Below are positions 8,570 through 18,236 of a DNA stretch of 48,123 bases, one piece after another. The DNA is from Coxiellaceae bacterium (GTDB lineage: Bacteria; Pseudomonadota; Gammaproteobacteria; Coxiellales; Coxiellaceae), in assembly GCA_014238325.1 (NCBI GenBank), contig JABABH010000231.1, positions 1 to 48,123 of the forward strand, given 5' to 3'. Numbering within the stretch: position 1 is the stretch's first letter; every line of letters begins with the position of its first letter. The notes below the pieces were generated by a model that saw nothing but the letters and a program-made list of their open reading frames with translations, did not search any database and had not been told where the DNA came from. Position numbers and translations under genes: made by a program.

Positions 8570-9319
8570 TTAACGGGTATAAGCTAGCCCTTCTCCTGCA
8601 TCAATCGGCAGCATACAACCACAAAATAAAGGCCCTGGGTGATCGGCTATCATCTTGATCACGGAGACGATGTCTGAGGCCGGACAAAGCTGCATCGCAG
8701 GCAACCGTGAAGAAAAGCGTTCAAATTTCTCAAAATCTTCTTGTTTAAAATCAAACATATTATTCCCCTCAGCCATAAAACTACCTGGAGAAATCCCCGT
8801 GACCACAACGCCCGTCGATGCCAAAGCCCGACCTAAGCTTCTCACATAAGCCGCTAACGCAGATTTAGCGGTATTATACGCAACCGATCCACAGGATGCA
8901 TCCGATGCCGTCGAGCCCACATGAATGACGACCCCCCTATGACGTTCTATCATTTTCGGAATGATATGATGATTAATTTGCGTGGCTGCACATAAATTAA
9001 TATCTAATAACTGACCTAAATCTGCTCTGCTCAGCAATGGATCATGCTTTTTAAATCCACCACCAGCACAATGGAGAATAATATCAGGAATAAAATTCCT
9101 GGCCAACATATCTGTAATGGTCGCCTCTACTGCATGTGCCTCTCTAAAATCAACAGCATAAATTTCACTGGGATAATCTAATTCTGCTTGCAACACATGT
9201 AATTTTTCTTGAGATCCAGAGAATAAACATAGATGCGCCCCCAGCCTTGAGAAAAAGCGGCTGCATGCTTTTCCTAATCCAGACCCAGCTCCCGTGATGA
9301 GTATTTTTTTATCTTCCAT
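8570..9319 (-). CDS. Short-chain dehydrogenase/reductase
   Basis: This is a 249-aa classical SDR with an N-terminal NAD(P) motif ITGAGSGLG, a central HCAGGG in place of the usual NNAG, a catalytic Ser in VGSTAS and the catalytic YxxxK as YNTAK. The fold and length resemble FabG-like 3-oxoacyl or sugar reductases, and the substrate cannot be read from sequence. It is the first gene of the minus-strand set leading into wzm-wzt-lhgO and faces the plus-strand glycan genes across a 206-base divergent intergenic region. A role in making or reducing a sugar or lipid precursor of the exported glycan is inferred from context. Confidence 0.83.
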   Translation of the reverse strand: MEDKKILITGAGSGLGKACSRFFSRLGAHLCLFSGSQEKLHVLQAELDYPSEIYAVDFREAHAVEATITDMLARNFIPDIILHCAGGGFKKHDPLLSRADLGQLLDINLCAATQINHHIIPKMIERHRGVVIHVGSTASDASCGSVAYNTAKSALAAYVRSLGRALASTGVVVTGISPGSFMAEGNNMFDFKQEDFEKFERFSSRLPAMQLCPASDIVSVIKMIADHPGPLFCGCMLPIDAGEGLAYTR

Positions 9320-9460
9320 GCCTCTGAATATTACACCATACGAATTGAATGAAATTGAGGCTCAAGATTAGCAAGTCTTAATCCACTGAACAAGCATTCC
9401 TTGATGATAATTTAAGCAAATTTGAAGCAACACATCATCGATCACTGCTATGACTCTTGT

Positions 9461-9490
9461 TTGTTGATAGGATTATTGCTACGGTATGCT
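9461..9490 (+). promoter_or_regulatory. Candidate sigma-70 promoter for the plus-strand glycan genes
   Basis: TTGTTG (9461-9466) and TATGCT (9485-9490) are separated by 18 bases, a reasonable -35/-10 pair upstream of the gene at 9526. It lies in the divergent region 9320-9525 between the SDR gene and the plus-strand glycan operon. No transcript data support it. Confidence 0.4.
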
Positions 9491-9525
9491 CTCTTAAAGC
9501 AAGCTCCACAACAGCATAATGGACC

Positions 9526-10704
9526 ATGACTCGTATTGTTAAAAAAATAAAGGCACAAGGGTGGTTATGGTTTCTACGTCGTCTTTATCGCGAAATCCTA
9601 AACCCTCATACGAAGCTAGGCACCTGGCTTAAACCTTTACAATTACCCGTACGCTATCTGGTCGCACAGCCTATAGCCTGGCTAGATAAGCGCTTATCTC
9701 AACAAAAATCACTGCCTGATGCGTTGTATTTTTTTTATGACCTTGAAGTAGAACCCGTCACTTACGACTTCTGCTTTGCTTTAGCCATTGCAGAGGCACG
9801 GCGCCAGTATGACCAACTCTCTCAATTAAAAGTTATTATTGTCCCAGGCTTATCCGCAGGCCTACGTCAAGAAGACCCTGCATATGATGCGATTATTAAC
9901 CATACTTCCCGATGGTGGCGCATCTATAATATCATCCTGCCCAGCACCATGTTGCTTTCAAAAACTCCTAGCATTTATTGCTGTACCTCTCGAAAAGAAG
10001 CACTATTACTAGAAAAAGAATGCACTGGACACCGCTACCCTGATCATTATAGCGTCACCTGTCCTACCACTCATCAAATGAAAGATGGGCTGTCTTTGCC
10101 ACCCCATGATATAGCTGTTTTTCAAGCAACATCGCAGGCGCGAACTTATGTCAGCCAATGGATCGCAGAACACATCAACCATCGTCAACTCATTACGATT
10201 ACGCTACGACAATTTGATTATGTCAAGGAGAGAAATAGCAATATCCATGCCTGGTCACAATTTGTAAAAACCCTGGACCTCAAAAGATTTCTCGTGGTTA
10301 TTATTCCTGATGTAGAACAAGCCATGTCATCTCCACCTCCTCATGGCTTTCCAGATTGTTTATATTTTAGTGCCGCATGCTGGAATTTAGGGCTGCGTGC
10401 TGCATTATATGAACTAGCCTATATGAATTTAGGTGTGAATAATGGGCCCATGTCATTATGCTGGCTCAACCCACGATGCTGTTATATTACCTTTAAGATG
10501 TTTACCCCTGGTGTACAGCTCGGCGCGTCCCGGAATATGCAACGCCAAGGATTGAAGCTCCACCGTCCTCCTCCTTTCGCCCAAGCGTGGCAACGGTGGG
10601 TATGGGGGCCTGATAATACAGACAATATTTCCAAAGAATTTCACGCAATGCTCAAAATACTGGATGCAAATGAGCATCGACAAGCCGTAGCCGATACTCT
10701 ATAA
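9526..10704 (+). CDS. Unknown protein of the glycan cluster, possibly a glycosyltransferase
   Basis: I do not recognise a named family for this 392-aa protein. It begins with a basic, amphipathic stretch (KKIKAQGWLWFLRRLYREI) suited to peripheral membrane contact. There is an alternating hydrophobic core (LKVIIVPGLS, LKRFLVVIIPD) and a C-terminal segment NLGVNNGPMSLCWLNP. The Gly/Asn-rich turn followed by a small-residue strand resembles the nucleotide-sugar side of GT-B glycosyltransferases and the GLH/SGLH segment of the TIGR04372 proteins later in this window, but the match is weak. There is no good ribosome-binding site at ATG 9526. It is first in a plus-strand run with two aminotransferases and overlaps the next frame, so it is probably part of glycan synthesis. 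Confidence 0.7.
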   Translation: MTRIVKKIKAQGWLWFLRRLYREILNPHTKLGTWLKPLQLPVRYLVAQPIAWLDKRLSQQKSLPDALYFFYDLEVEPVTYDFCFALAIAEARRQYDQLSQLKVIIVPGLSAGLRQEDPAYDAIINHTSRWWRIYNIILPSTMLLSKTPSIYCCTSRKEALLLEKECTGHRYPDHYSVTCPTTHQMKDGLSLPPHDIAVFQATSQARTYVSQWIAEHINHRQLITITLRQFDYVKERNSNIHAWSQFVKTLDLKRFLVVIIPDVEQAMSSPPPHGFPDCLYFSAACWNLGLRAALYELAYMNLGVNNGPMSLCWLNPRCCYITFKMFTPGVQLGASRNMQRQGLKLHRPPPFAQAWQRWVWGPDNTDNISKEFHAMLKILDANEHRQAVADTL

Positions 10705-10730
10705 TGAACGACCAGCAAGAAGGATCGAGC

Positions 10731-11888
10731 ATGTATATTCCATTTTCCGGCTTAAAGCTACAAAGCATAGCCTTATGGCCAGAAGTCGCGCCGGCCTTAG
10801 AGTCCGTTTTTAAAAGCGGCCATTTTATCTTAGGAGAGCCTGTCTTAGCATTTGAAAAACGATTCGCTCAGCATCACCACCGTAAATTTGCCATCAGCGT
10901 AAACTCTGGTACAGACGCCTTATGCTTATCCTTGCGCGCTTTAGATATCGGTCCAGGCGATGAAGTCATTACTAGCTGTAATACCTTTATTACAACCATC
11001 AGCAGCATTGCACTAACAGGTGCAATGCCTGTACTAGTCGATATTCAGAAGGACGATAATATAGATGTTGAACAGATTGAAGCATCTATTACGAGAAAAA
11101 CAAAAGCGATTATGCCCGTGCATTGGACAGGTCGACCTTGTCATATGGATCGCATCTGCGCTTTAGCCCAACAATATAACCTACCTATTATTGAAGATGC
11201 TGCCCAAGCCATTGGCGCTCGGTATAAAGGCCAACTAGCTGGAACTTTCGGTATACTGGGCTGCTTTAGCTTACATCCTGGAAAGACCTTAAATGCAGCC
11301 GGTGACGCAGGCATCATTATCAGCGACAACACCGAGCTCGCGCAAAAAATCCGGGCACTCAGAAATAACGGATTATCCGAGCAAGGTCGCTGTCATGCTT
11401 GGAGCAATAATTCTCGCCTGGATAATATGCAAGCTGCTATTTTAAATATTAAATATGAATATCTTGAACAATGGACACAAGAGCGAATTGCCATCGCTGC
11501 CTATTATTCAGAGCAGCTGAGCGGGATAGAGGGCATAACACTCCCTGTTGTCCATCATGATGACTATGATGCTGTCTTTCATACCTATATTATAAAGATC
11601 CAAGACCGGGATGCCCTAAAACAATACTTATATCATCATGGCATCGAAACGCATATTCATTATTCCCCTCCAATCTATGAGCAGCCTATAGGCATACAGA
11701 CTTTCCCTGATGGATCGAAGCGGTTCCCCGTGATGTCGCGTGTTTCAAAACAAGTGCTATCCCTGCCTATTTATCCAGAATTAGAGACAGCACAACAACA
11801 CTATATCGTTACAAAAATTAAGGACTATTACGCCACATCTCTCACGCAGAAAGTGATGGCTGAGACTATCAACGCCTCCACCCGATAA
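10731..11888 (+). CDS. DegT/DnrJ/EryC1/StrS family PLP aminotransferase (copy 1)
   Basis: This is a sugar aminotransferase that would add an amino group to a keto-nucleotide-sugar using pyridoxal phosphate. ATG 10731 (MYIPFSGLK) is preferred over the overlapping ATG 10704, because AAGGA lies six bases upstream and the family starts with I-P-F. From that start the protein has about 385 aa. Visible features are VNSGTDAL for phosphate binding, IIEDAAQAIG with the cofactor-contacting Asp, and the Schiff-base lysine at about residue 185 in HPGKTLNAAGDAG. The next gene is a diverged paralogue, so two amino groups or two different sugars may be handled. Confidence 0.93.
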   Translation: MYIPFSGLKLQSIALWPEVAPALESVFKSGHFILGEPVLAFEKRFAQHHHRKFAISVNSGTDALCLSLRALDIGPGDEVITSCNTFITTISSIALTGAMPVLVDIQKDDNIDVEQIEASITRKTKAIMPVHWTGRPCHMDRICALAQQYNLPIIEDAAQAIGARYKGQLAGTFGILGCFSLHPGKTLNAAGDAGIIISDNTELAQKIRALRNNGLSEQGRCHAWSNNSRLDNMQAAILNIKYEYLEQWTQERIAIAAYYSEQLSGIEGITLPVVHHDDYDAVFHTYIIKIQDRDALKQYLYHHGIETHIHYSPPIYEQPIGIQTFPDGSKRFPVMSRVSKQVLSLPIYPELETAQQHYIVTKIKDYYATSLTQKVMAETINASTR

Positions 11889-11899
11889 GGATACCGATT

Positions 11900-13048
11900 A
11901 TGCATGTCCCCTATTCCTATTTAGAACGACAATTTTCCGATATCGAACCTTATTTAAACGATATCCGAAACTTCGTAAAAACTACGGACTTCACCTTAGG
12001 GAAACCGCTCGAAGATTTTGAGCAGACTTTCGCAAAATTACACCAAGCGCCGCATGCCATTGGCGTAGGCACGGGTACGGATGCGCTAGTCATGTCATTA
12101 AAAATGCTCAATATTGGCGCTGGTGATGAAGTGATTACCTGTGCGAATACCTTTATTGCATCGGTTGGCGCTATCGTGCAAGCTGGAGCGACGCCCGTCT
12201 TTGTCGATAGTGACAATGGCTATGTGATGGATGCTAGTAAAATAGAAGCGGCCATCACCCAACGGACCAAAGCCATACTACCCGTCCACTACACCGGCAA
12301 TATAGCTGATATGAACTCTATTGCTAAAATAGCAAAAAAACATGGTCTATCTATTATTGAAGATGCCTGTCAAACCATTTTAGGGCATATCGATGATCAA
12401 TACGTTGGTAGTTGGGGCACATTTGCATGCTTTAGTCTGCACCCCTTAAAAAATCTGAATGTATGGTCGGATGCTGGCGTCATTATTACCCACTCTGACG
12501 AATATGCCGAAAAGCTCAAACGTTATCGTAATCATGGCTTAATCAATCGAGATGTTTGTCTGGATTATGGTATCAATTGTAGGATGGATACGATACAGGC
12601 GGTGATCGCCAACAGATTGCTTCCCTCGCTCACAGCATTTACGGAAAAACGTCGCGCCATTGCAAAAACGTATGACGATGCTTTTAGAGGGTTATCTGAT
12701 TTTATTGATATTCCTATTCGTCGAGAAGGCGTCTATCACGTTTTTCATATTTATGTATTACGCGTCAAACATCGAGATGCCTTATTACAATACTTAGAAG
12801 AGCATGGCATTGAAGCCAAAATACATTATCCTATTGCTATGCATCTACAACCCGCAGCAAAACAACTCGGTTATCAAGCAGGCGATTTCCCTATAGCAGA
12901 GGAACATGGGAAAGTGGCGATCACCTTACCGGCTCATCCCTATCTAAGAGAAGAAGAAATCAACTATACCATAAAAACTGTCCAAGCCTTTTATATTAAG
13001 CAACATGATCAAACTGCAACATCTAAAGCCTATGCTCACCACGCATAA
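11900..13048 (+). CDS. DegT/DnrJ/EryC1/StrS family PLP aminotransferase (copy 2)
   Basis: This 382-aa paralogue of the preceding gene lies 11 bases downstream, with AAGGA before its ATG. GVGTGTDAL, IIEDACQTI and the Schiff-base lysine (about residue 184, in HPLKNLNVWSDAG) are all present, so it should be catalytically competent. The residues around the lysine (KNLNVWS against KTLNAAG in copy 1) differ enough that substrates are probably not the same. In this family, close pairs in one cluster often act on different positions of a sugar or on different sugars. That is family knowledge and not proof here. The 3' end overlaps the next frame. Confidence 0.93.
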   Translation: MHVPYSYLERQFSDIEPYLNDIRNFVKTTDFTLGKPLEDFEQTFAKLHQAPHAIGVGTGTDALVMSLKMLNIGAGDEVITCANTFIASVGAIVQAGATPVFVDSDNGYVMDASKIEAAITQRTKAILPVHYTGNIADMNSIAKIAKKHGLSIIEDACQTILGHIDDQYVGSWGTFACFSLHPLKNLNVWSDAGVIITHSDEYAEKLKRYRNHGLINRDVCLDYGINCRMDTIQAVIANRLLPSLTAFTEKRRAIAKTYDDAFRGLSDFIDIPIRREGVYHVFHIYVLRVKHRDALLQYLEEHGIEAKIHYPIAMHLQPAAKQLGYQAGDFPIAEEHGKVAITLPAHPYLREEEINYTIKTVQAFYIKQHDQTATSKAYAHHA

Positions 13049-14213
13049 ACAAGCCCCCATGCTACCTTGTCTGAGTTGCGCTCATACCTCACTTGATACC
13101 TTTCCATCATTTGCTCGGTTTAAAAGGATCAGCTCAGATTGCAAGCCTTTTCCAGAGGGCGGTGAATTATTACAGTGCCAAGCCTGCGATCTGGTACAAA
13201 AACCAACAAATACTCAATGGCAACAAGATGTGTCCTTAACATATGAGCATTATACTCCTTATCCCTCCACCCTTGGGAGAGAACAAAAAACCTTTGACCC
13301 TATCACGGGCATAGGCCGTAGTCGATCAGATAAACTCTGCGAATTTATTCAAAGCCAGCAAAGGCTCACCCAGATTACAGGCAAAGTGCTCGACTATGGT
13401 TGCGGAAATGGTGTATTTTTATCTGCCTTTTCTAAGCTATGGCCCAACTGGAAACTGTATGGCTGCGATATGAATCGACAGCATGAACCGATACTACACA
13501 AAATTCCGAATTTTATACAACTCTATACAGCCCATCATCTGCCCGAACAAATCTATGATTGTATTTCCCTGGTACATAACTTAGAACATTTACCGACTCC
13601 TATAGACACACTCAGGCAACTCAAAAATTATTTATCCCCATCAGGATTATTATTCATACAAGTCCCTAATCTTATGCAAAGCCCTCATGATATTTTAATT
13701 GTCGATCATGCGATGCATTTTAGCCCACATACTTTATCGAACTTATTGCACCTGGCTGGTTTTAGCATCACCACCCTATCAAGCCACTTGGTTACTAAAG
13801 AAATTACAGTATTAGCAAAACCAGCATTCATACCCGAGTATAATTCACCTGATCAGCCAGAATCAAAGCATACTGATCCTATCATTTCTCAACATATGAA
13901 CTACCTCCTGCATATGATTGAAGATATACAGCACTTAGAGCAACAAGGACCATTTGCGATATTTGGATCTGCCATTGCTGCTTCATGGTTATCACACTAT
14001 ACAAAAAATTTTATTTGTTTTGTCGATGAAGATTCGAATACCTGGGGAAATACATTATATAACAAGTCTATTCTCCCTATTGATCAAGTACCTCAAGGAA
14101 TACCCATTTATATTGGCTTACCCATGAGCATTGCAAAAGAGATTCAAAAGAGGTACGCCCATACAGGACGATCATTGATACTACCCTCCCATACATTAGC
14201 TCATAGCCTATGA
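13035..14213 (+). CDS. Zinc-finger-type SAM-dependent methyltransferase (sugar C-methyltransferase-like)
   Basis: The N-terminal part has two CxxC pairs (PCLSCAH and LLQCQACDL), as in the zinc-binding domain of sugar C-methyltransferases. The middle part is a class I SAM methyltransferase with VLDYGCGNG followed by a D-containing strand and HNLEHL. The C-terminal part (FGSAIAASWL, then FVDEDSNTWG) resembles the Rossmann-like C-terminal domain of the same family. This three-part layout is known for NDP-hexose 3-C-methyltransferases, so a branched methyl sugar is possible. The start is uncertain: 13005, 13035 and 13059 are all possible, none with a strong ribosome-binding site. I chose 13035 to limit overlap with the aminotransferase. 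The stop overlaps the next start as ATGA. Confidence 0.8.
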   Translation, partial: LTTHKQAPMLPCLSCAHTSLDTFPSFARFKRISSDCKPFPEGGELLQCQACDLVQKPTNTQWQQDVSLTYEHYTPYPSTLGREQKTFDPITGIGRSRSDKLCEFIQSQQRLTQITGKVLDYGCGNGVFLSAFSKLWPNWKLYGCDMNRQHEPILHKIPNFIQLYTAHHLPEQIYDCISLVHNLEHLPTPIDTLRQLKNYLSPSGLLFIQVPNLMQSPHDILIVDHAMHFSPHTLSNLLHLAGFSITTLSSHLVTKEITVLAKPAFIPEYNSPDQPESKHTDPIISQHMNYLLHMIEDIQHLEQQGPFAIFGSAIAASWLSHYTKNFICFVDEDSNTWGNTLYNKSILPIDQVPQGIPIYIGLPMSIAKEIQKRYAHTGRSLILPSHTLAHSL

Positions 14214-15409
14214 TAACTTACCATCATATTGGTGGACGCAACGGGACCTATCCCATGCCCATCAACAACACTCCTTTCACACAAGACACGCATCTTATTC
14301 TCTATGATGCTGATCCAAACTGCCAGGAGACCATGGCACAAACCCAGCATCATAATTTCAAAAAAACGACCATTCTTCCCTATTGCATAGGCAGTAACAC
14401 TGAGACTGGATACCTAAATATTAATTTCCACCCTACCACCAACTCTTTATATACTTTTAATACAGACTTTGACGACTACCATGCTATGCTTAATCCTATT
14501 TATGGCGCCTATCGCTGGGGAGATGCTGCAAAAAAGGTAGATTGTATACCCGTAACGCTCCTCTCTCTAAAAGACGCCTTAAAAAAAGCTCATATAGATG
14601 ATCCTATGGACTTTCTATCTTTAGATGTGCAAGGTGCAGAATATGACGTACTAATGGGAGCAAAGGACCTGATTAAAAATTATTGTTTAGGACTTTGTCT
14701 AGAAGTAGAATTTGTAGAACTTTATAAAAATCAGAAATCCTTTGCTGATGTCCATCAACTTATGGAAAGGCTAGGTTTTCAACTGCTCGATCTGAGCACG
14801 AAGAATCGATATACACCATGCTCAGCCATTGGCTTTCACGGATATGAGCAGCCCTTATACGGGGAGATGATTTATATCAAACATCCTCGATTATGGTCGA
14901 CACATGACGCAAATTATCTCTATAAATTAGCTCTATTTGCCCTTATTCATGGTAAAGTGGGTCTCTGCTTAAAAGCCCTAGCTATGGTTGCTTTACTACC
15001 CCCCATAATCGATAGTGATATGCATTATATCATATGCCTACAGAAAATATGGCACCTATATCAAGAAGAACGATCCTGCAAATATCCCTCCTTATCTGAA
15101 TTATTCTCTGGAGAAATGTTAGCCGGCTATTATAGAGGCATCCCCAATGACGCGGAACAATTTATGAGCGATAATCAACGTATCAAAAATCATATGGCTA
15201 AAAATTATGGGCCTTTTGAGGCTAAACTCAAAAATTTAGCAAGCATCAAAAGCACCCCTTTCGAATCCTTATTGCAAACATATGGTATGCAGGATGTCGC
15301 AAATATTGTGAAAAAGAATCGGCTAAATGAATCTGCAAACTTACTAACACTCATCGCTCGATATAAACCACAAACTCGGAAAGCCAACACTATTCTAAAC
15401 TGTAAGTGA
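14210..15409 (+). CDS. FkbM-family SAM-dependent methyltransferase
   Basis: This 399-aa protein starts at an ATGA overlap with the preceding gene, so the two are translationally coupled. A glycine-rich motif HIGGRNGTYP near the N-terminus and LILYDADPN form the likely SAM site, and FLSLDVQGAEYDVLMGAK is the FkbM hallmark. FkbM-type enzymes usually O-methylate sugars or polyketides. The C-terminal ~170 residues are predicted helical from their composition and have no motif I recognise. With the C-methyltransferase-like neighbour it gives the cluster at least two kinds of methyl transfer. The acceptor is unknown. Confidence 0.85.
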   Translation: MITYHHIGGRNGTYPMPINNTPFTQDTHLILYDADPNCQETMAQTQHHNFKKTTILPYCIGSNTETGYLNINFHPTTNSLYTFNTDFDDYHAMLNPIYGAYRWGDAAKKVDCIPVTLLSLKDALKKAHIDDPMDFLSLDVQGAEYDVLMGAKDLIKNYCLGLCLEVEFVELYKNQKSFADVHQLMERLGFQLLDLSTKNRYTPCSAIGFHGYEQPLYGEMIYIKHPRLWSTHDANYLYKLALFALIHGKVGLCLKALAMVALLPPIIDSDMHYIICLQKIWHLYQEERSCKYPSLSELFSGEMLAGYYRGIPNDAEQFMSDNQRIKNHMAKNYGPFEAKLKNLASIKSTPFESLLQTYGMQDVANIVKKNRLNESANLLTLIARYKPQTRKANTILNCK

Positions 15410-15416
15410 TAAAAAA

Positions 15417-16712
15417 GTGCACCTACCTCACTCTCTCACACATTTTATAAAGTTTTTCTTAAAATATAAGCAACTTCGTGGGTTTTCGCCATTTGATATG
15501 ACAAAAAAAATCCTGTCCTACTTTCTAAAATTCCTATCAACGCCTTATGCTAGCATGCTTGATCATTATGCAGCCTCTTGCTCAAAAAAGCCCCCTACTC
15601 TCCCAGAAGACATTGACTTCGTTATACACTTCTGCTGCTGGGGGAAGGCCTATACAGATAAAATACAGCGCTACTTATACCCATCCATGCTAACCTTAGG
15701 CAACTTACCCGAAGTTTCAAACAAGCATAACGTATTTATTCTTATTCATTGTAGTGAAGCAACAAAAAATACATTAGTCAATGCACCCATTACCCAAAAA
15801 ATCATGGCATATGCGAAAATAAAATATATGGTCATTCCAGAAGCCTTAACCAAGTTTTTTCAAACGCAACACAGACTTTCAATTTTAAATTATCTCCATC
15901 AATCAAAATACTCACTGTTGGGCATTTTGCAAACCCAAGCACTTAATATTGCTGTGTGTCGTCAAGCTTATATCTCTTTTCTTATGCCTGACTTTATTCT
16001 GTCAGACTCTTTCTTCACCAATATTTTTAAATCCATCAAACACAAGAAAATAGTCTTAGCAACTGCCTTTAGAAGCAATTATCATAGTATCAGCGACGCC
16101 CTGAAACCATGTTTCAACACGGACAAAACACGGCTATATGTATCAGCACAAAAAGCAAGAGCCCTGCAAGTGGAACATATCCATGACGCCGCAAAGAGAA
16201 GAATTGTTGCACCATCCACTCCCTATTTTAATCCTACTCCTCAACTATTATTTGAAACGGCATCAGGATTCATCGTACGATCCGCCCATTATCACCCTAT
16301 CTTAATTCATGCTCAAAACATACGCCATGGTTTCCAAGCAGATGGTTCGCCAATAGACTATACCTTATTAAACCACATTCTCTCTCAGCATGTCTCTCTT
16401 ACAGAACAAATTGCTGTCTGCGATGAAGGTACAAATATAGCCTTTATAGAAATGAGCGATCACAATACTGAACCATTGTTGCTGCATAAACGACTAAAAT
16501 TTTACACAAAATTTCAAAAATATAGTCAGCTAATAAAAAGAGTCGCCAAAATAATCGCCTCTAATCCACATGTTATGGACACCCCTCTATGCCGACATCT
16601 ATTTTCTATCGAAAATAAATTTGAATCATCGCAACACCAAAAGATTGGAGATTGCATGGATAGTAATATCTTTTTTTCAGATTTGTATAGAACAACACAA
16701 GAAAAAATATGA
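15417..16712 (+). CDS. Unknown glycan-cluster protein, paralogue 1 of a tandem pair
   Basis: This 431-aa protein starts at GTG 15417, or perhaps ATG 15498; neither has a strong ribosome-binding site. It shares a long alignable core with the next gene: VIHFCCW, YLYPSML-GNLP, LIHCSEAT, YISFLMPDFILSDSFF, NYHSI, KRRIVAPSTPYF-P-PQL, AHYHPILI and FSIENKFESS. The alternating beta/alpha pattern and the acidic PDFILSD segment suggest a Rossmann-type transferase, perhaps a glycosyltransferase. I do not recognise the family and would not assign a function. Its place between two methyltransferases and a GT2 gene supports a role in glycan assembly. Confidence 0.68.
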   Translation: MHLPHSLTHFIKFFLKYKQLRGFSPFDMTKKILSYFLKFLSTPYASMLDHYAASCSKKPPTLPEDIDFVIHFCCWGKAYTDKIQRYLYPSMLTLGNLPEVSNKHNVFILIHCSEATKNTLVNAPITQKIMAYAKIKYMVIPEALTKFFQTQHRLSILNYLHQSKYSLLGILQTQALNIAVCRQAYISFLMPDFILSDSFFTNIFKSIKHKKIVLATAFRSNYHSISDALKPCFNTDKTRLYVSAQKARALQVEHIHDAAKRRIVAPSTPYFNPTPQLLFETASGFIVRSAHYHPILIHAQNIRHGFQADGSPIDYTLLNHILSQHVSLTEQIAVCDEGTNIAFIEMSDHNTEPLLLHKRLKFYTKFQKYSQLIKRVAKIIASNPHVMDTPLCRHLFSIENKFESSQHQKIGDCMDSNIFFSDLYRTTQEKI

Positions 16713-16739
16713 AAATTTCACCCAGAGGGATATAATTTC

Positions 16740-18215
16740 ATGAGGCAAAAACAAACCGGAAAGGCCATAGCATTAAGTGCAATTAAAACTATCTTGATCA
16801 AGACACCAAGGCTTTATAAAATAGTGCGGACTTTAAACAGAAAACGAGTGTACATGTATCCTCGTTTAAAATATCCCATTAAATATCTGTTCGGGATCTA
16901 TGACTTCTCCAAATTTCTTGCTATGGCCCAACAACAATCACCAGCAGCAACGCTTGCCACAATACATAAAGAATATCGATACTGGAAGCCCCATCTTATT
17001 CACTTTCTAACTCATTTGTTTTCTTATATAATGAGCGACGTTGAATCTTCCTGTAACATAGAAAAAGGAACTGACTATATTATACATCTCTGCTGCTGGG
17101 ACCCAAACTATACTTATCAACTGCTAAATTATTTGTACCCCTCCATGTTAGCCGAAGGGAATTTACCAAGCATTTCAAAGCACTACAAATCAATTATTCT
17201 GATTCATTGTAGTGAAGCAACAAGGACGCAACTGCTTAACGCAAGAATCAGTAAGCATATTAGAAAATATGCAGCAATAGAATACCTAATTATTCCAGCG
17301 GAATTAACTAATCACTTAAAATATAAGCCTAAATTTTTTATTTTTAAGAACTTTAAATTATTCAACAATACTGTTGACGGTCTAAAGTATATAATTTTAG
17401 GAACTATGCAATCGCAAGCGCTCGCCAGTGCTGTACGTCATAAAACGTATATCTCTTTTCTTCTTGCTGACCTCGTTTTATCAAACCATTTTTTCAATAA
17501 TGCGTTCTCCGTCATCAAACAAAAAAGGGTCGTGTTAGTAACTACACTTAAAACTAACTATCACAGCATTAATACATTCCTCACAGAATTTTTCAACCCA
17601 GACAAAACACAATTATCTATTCCTGCAAAAACCTGTAGAGCACTGGAAGTTGATCACCTACACCCTTGGTTTAAAAGAAGAATCGTATCGCCATCAACTC
17701 CGTATTTTACCCCCTCTCCACAACTAATATTCCGTACGGAATCTAGTATGATATTACGAGTTGCTCACTATAATCCTATTTTAATCAATACTCGAGTCAT
17801 TAATCATTCTTATAAAGTAGATTATAATCCGATAGATTTCACCCTGGTTAATCGATTACTCTCTCAACATCAATCTATTCCAGAACAAATTATCGTCTGT
17901 GATCACTCCTCCAATATAGATATGGTAGAAATCACTGATGGCGATGCTGAACCATTCAACCTATGCGGAACACCAAAATTTCAAACCTATACCAGCTTAG
18001 TACAAAACGTATGCAGCATGATTATTTCTAATCCATATAGTTTGGGTACCCCTCTATGCCGCTATCTTTTCTCTATTGAAAATAAATTTGAATCATCAAG
18101 TCACCAAAAAACAGGGGAGCACATTGATAGTGATAAATTTCTCGCCGATGTCTATAAGATGGTGGAAACATCTAAGCAAGGATACAAGCCTATTAAAGCA
18201 CACCTGACCCTATAA
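16740..18215 (+). CDS. Unknown glycan-cluster protein, paralogue 2 of a tandem pair
   Basis: This 491-aa paralogue of the preceding protein begins 27 bases after its stop. The same blocks occur in the same order: IIHLCCW, YLYPSMLAEGNLP, LIHCSEAT, YISFLLADLVLS, NYHSI, KRRIVSPSTPYF, AHYNPILI and FSIENKFESS. It has about 55 extra N-terminal residues that are basic and moderately hydrophobic (KTPRLYKIVRTLNRKRVYMY), possibly a membrane-associating helix. The pair clearly arose by tandem duplication and has diverged a good deal, which suggests separate substrates rather than dosage. The function is unknown; a sugar or glycan transferase is the best guess from position. Confidence 0.68.
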   Translation: MRQKQTGKAIALSAIKTILIKTPRLYKIVRTLNRKRVYMYPRLKYPIKYLFGIYDFSKFLAMAQQQSPAATLATIHKEYRYWKPHLIHFLTHLFSYIMSDVESSCNIEKGTDYIIHLCCWDPNYTYQLLNYLYPSMLAEGNLPSISKHYKSIILIHCSEATRTQLLNARISKHIRKYAAIEYLIIPAELTNHLKYKPKFFIFKNFKLFNNTVDGLKYIILGTMQSQALASAVRHKTYISFLLADLVLSNHFFNNAFSVIKQKRVVLVTTLKTNYHSINTFLTEFFNPDKTQLSIPAKTCRALEVDHLHPWFKRRIVSPSTPYFTPSPQLIFRTESSMILRVAHYNPILINTRVINHSYKVDYNPIDFTLVNRLLSQHQSIPEQIIVCDHSSNIDMVEITDGDAEPFNLCGTPKFQTYTSLVQNVCSMIISNPYSLGTPLCRYLFSIENKFESSSHQKTGEHIDSDKFLADVYKMVETSKQGYKPIKAHLTL

Positions 18216-18236
18216 CCACCATGCCCCTGTAATACT

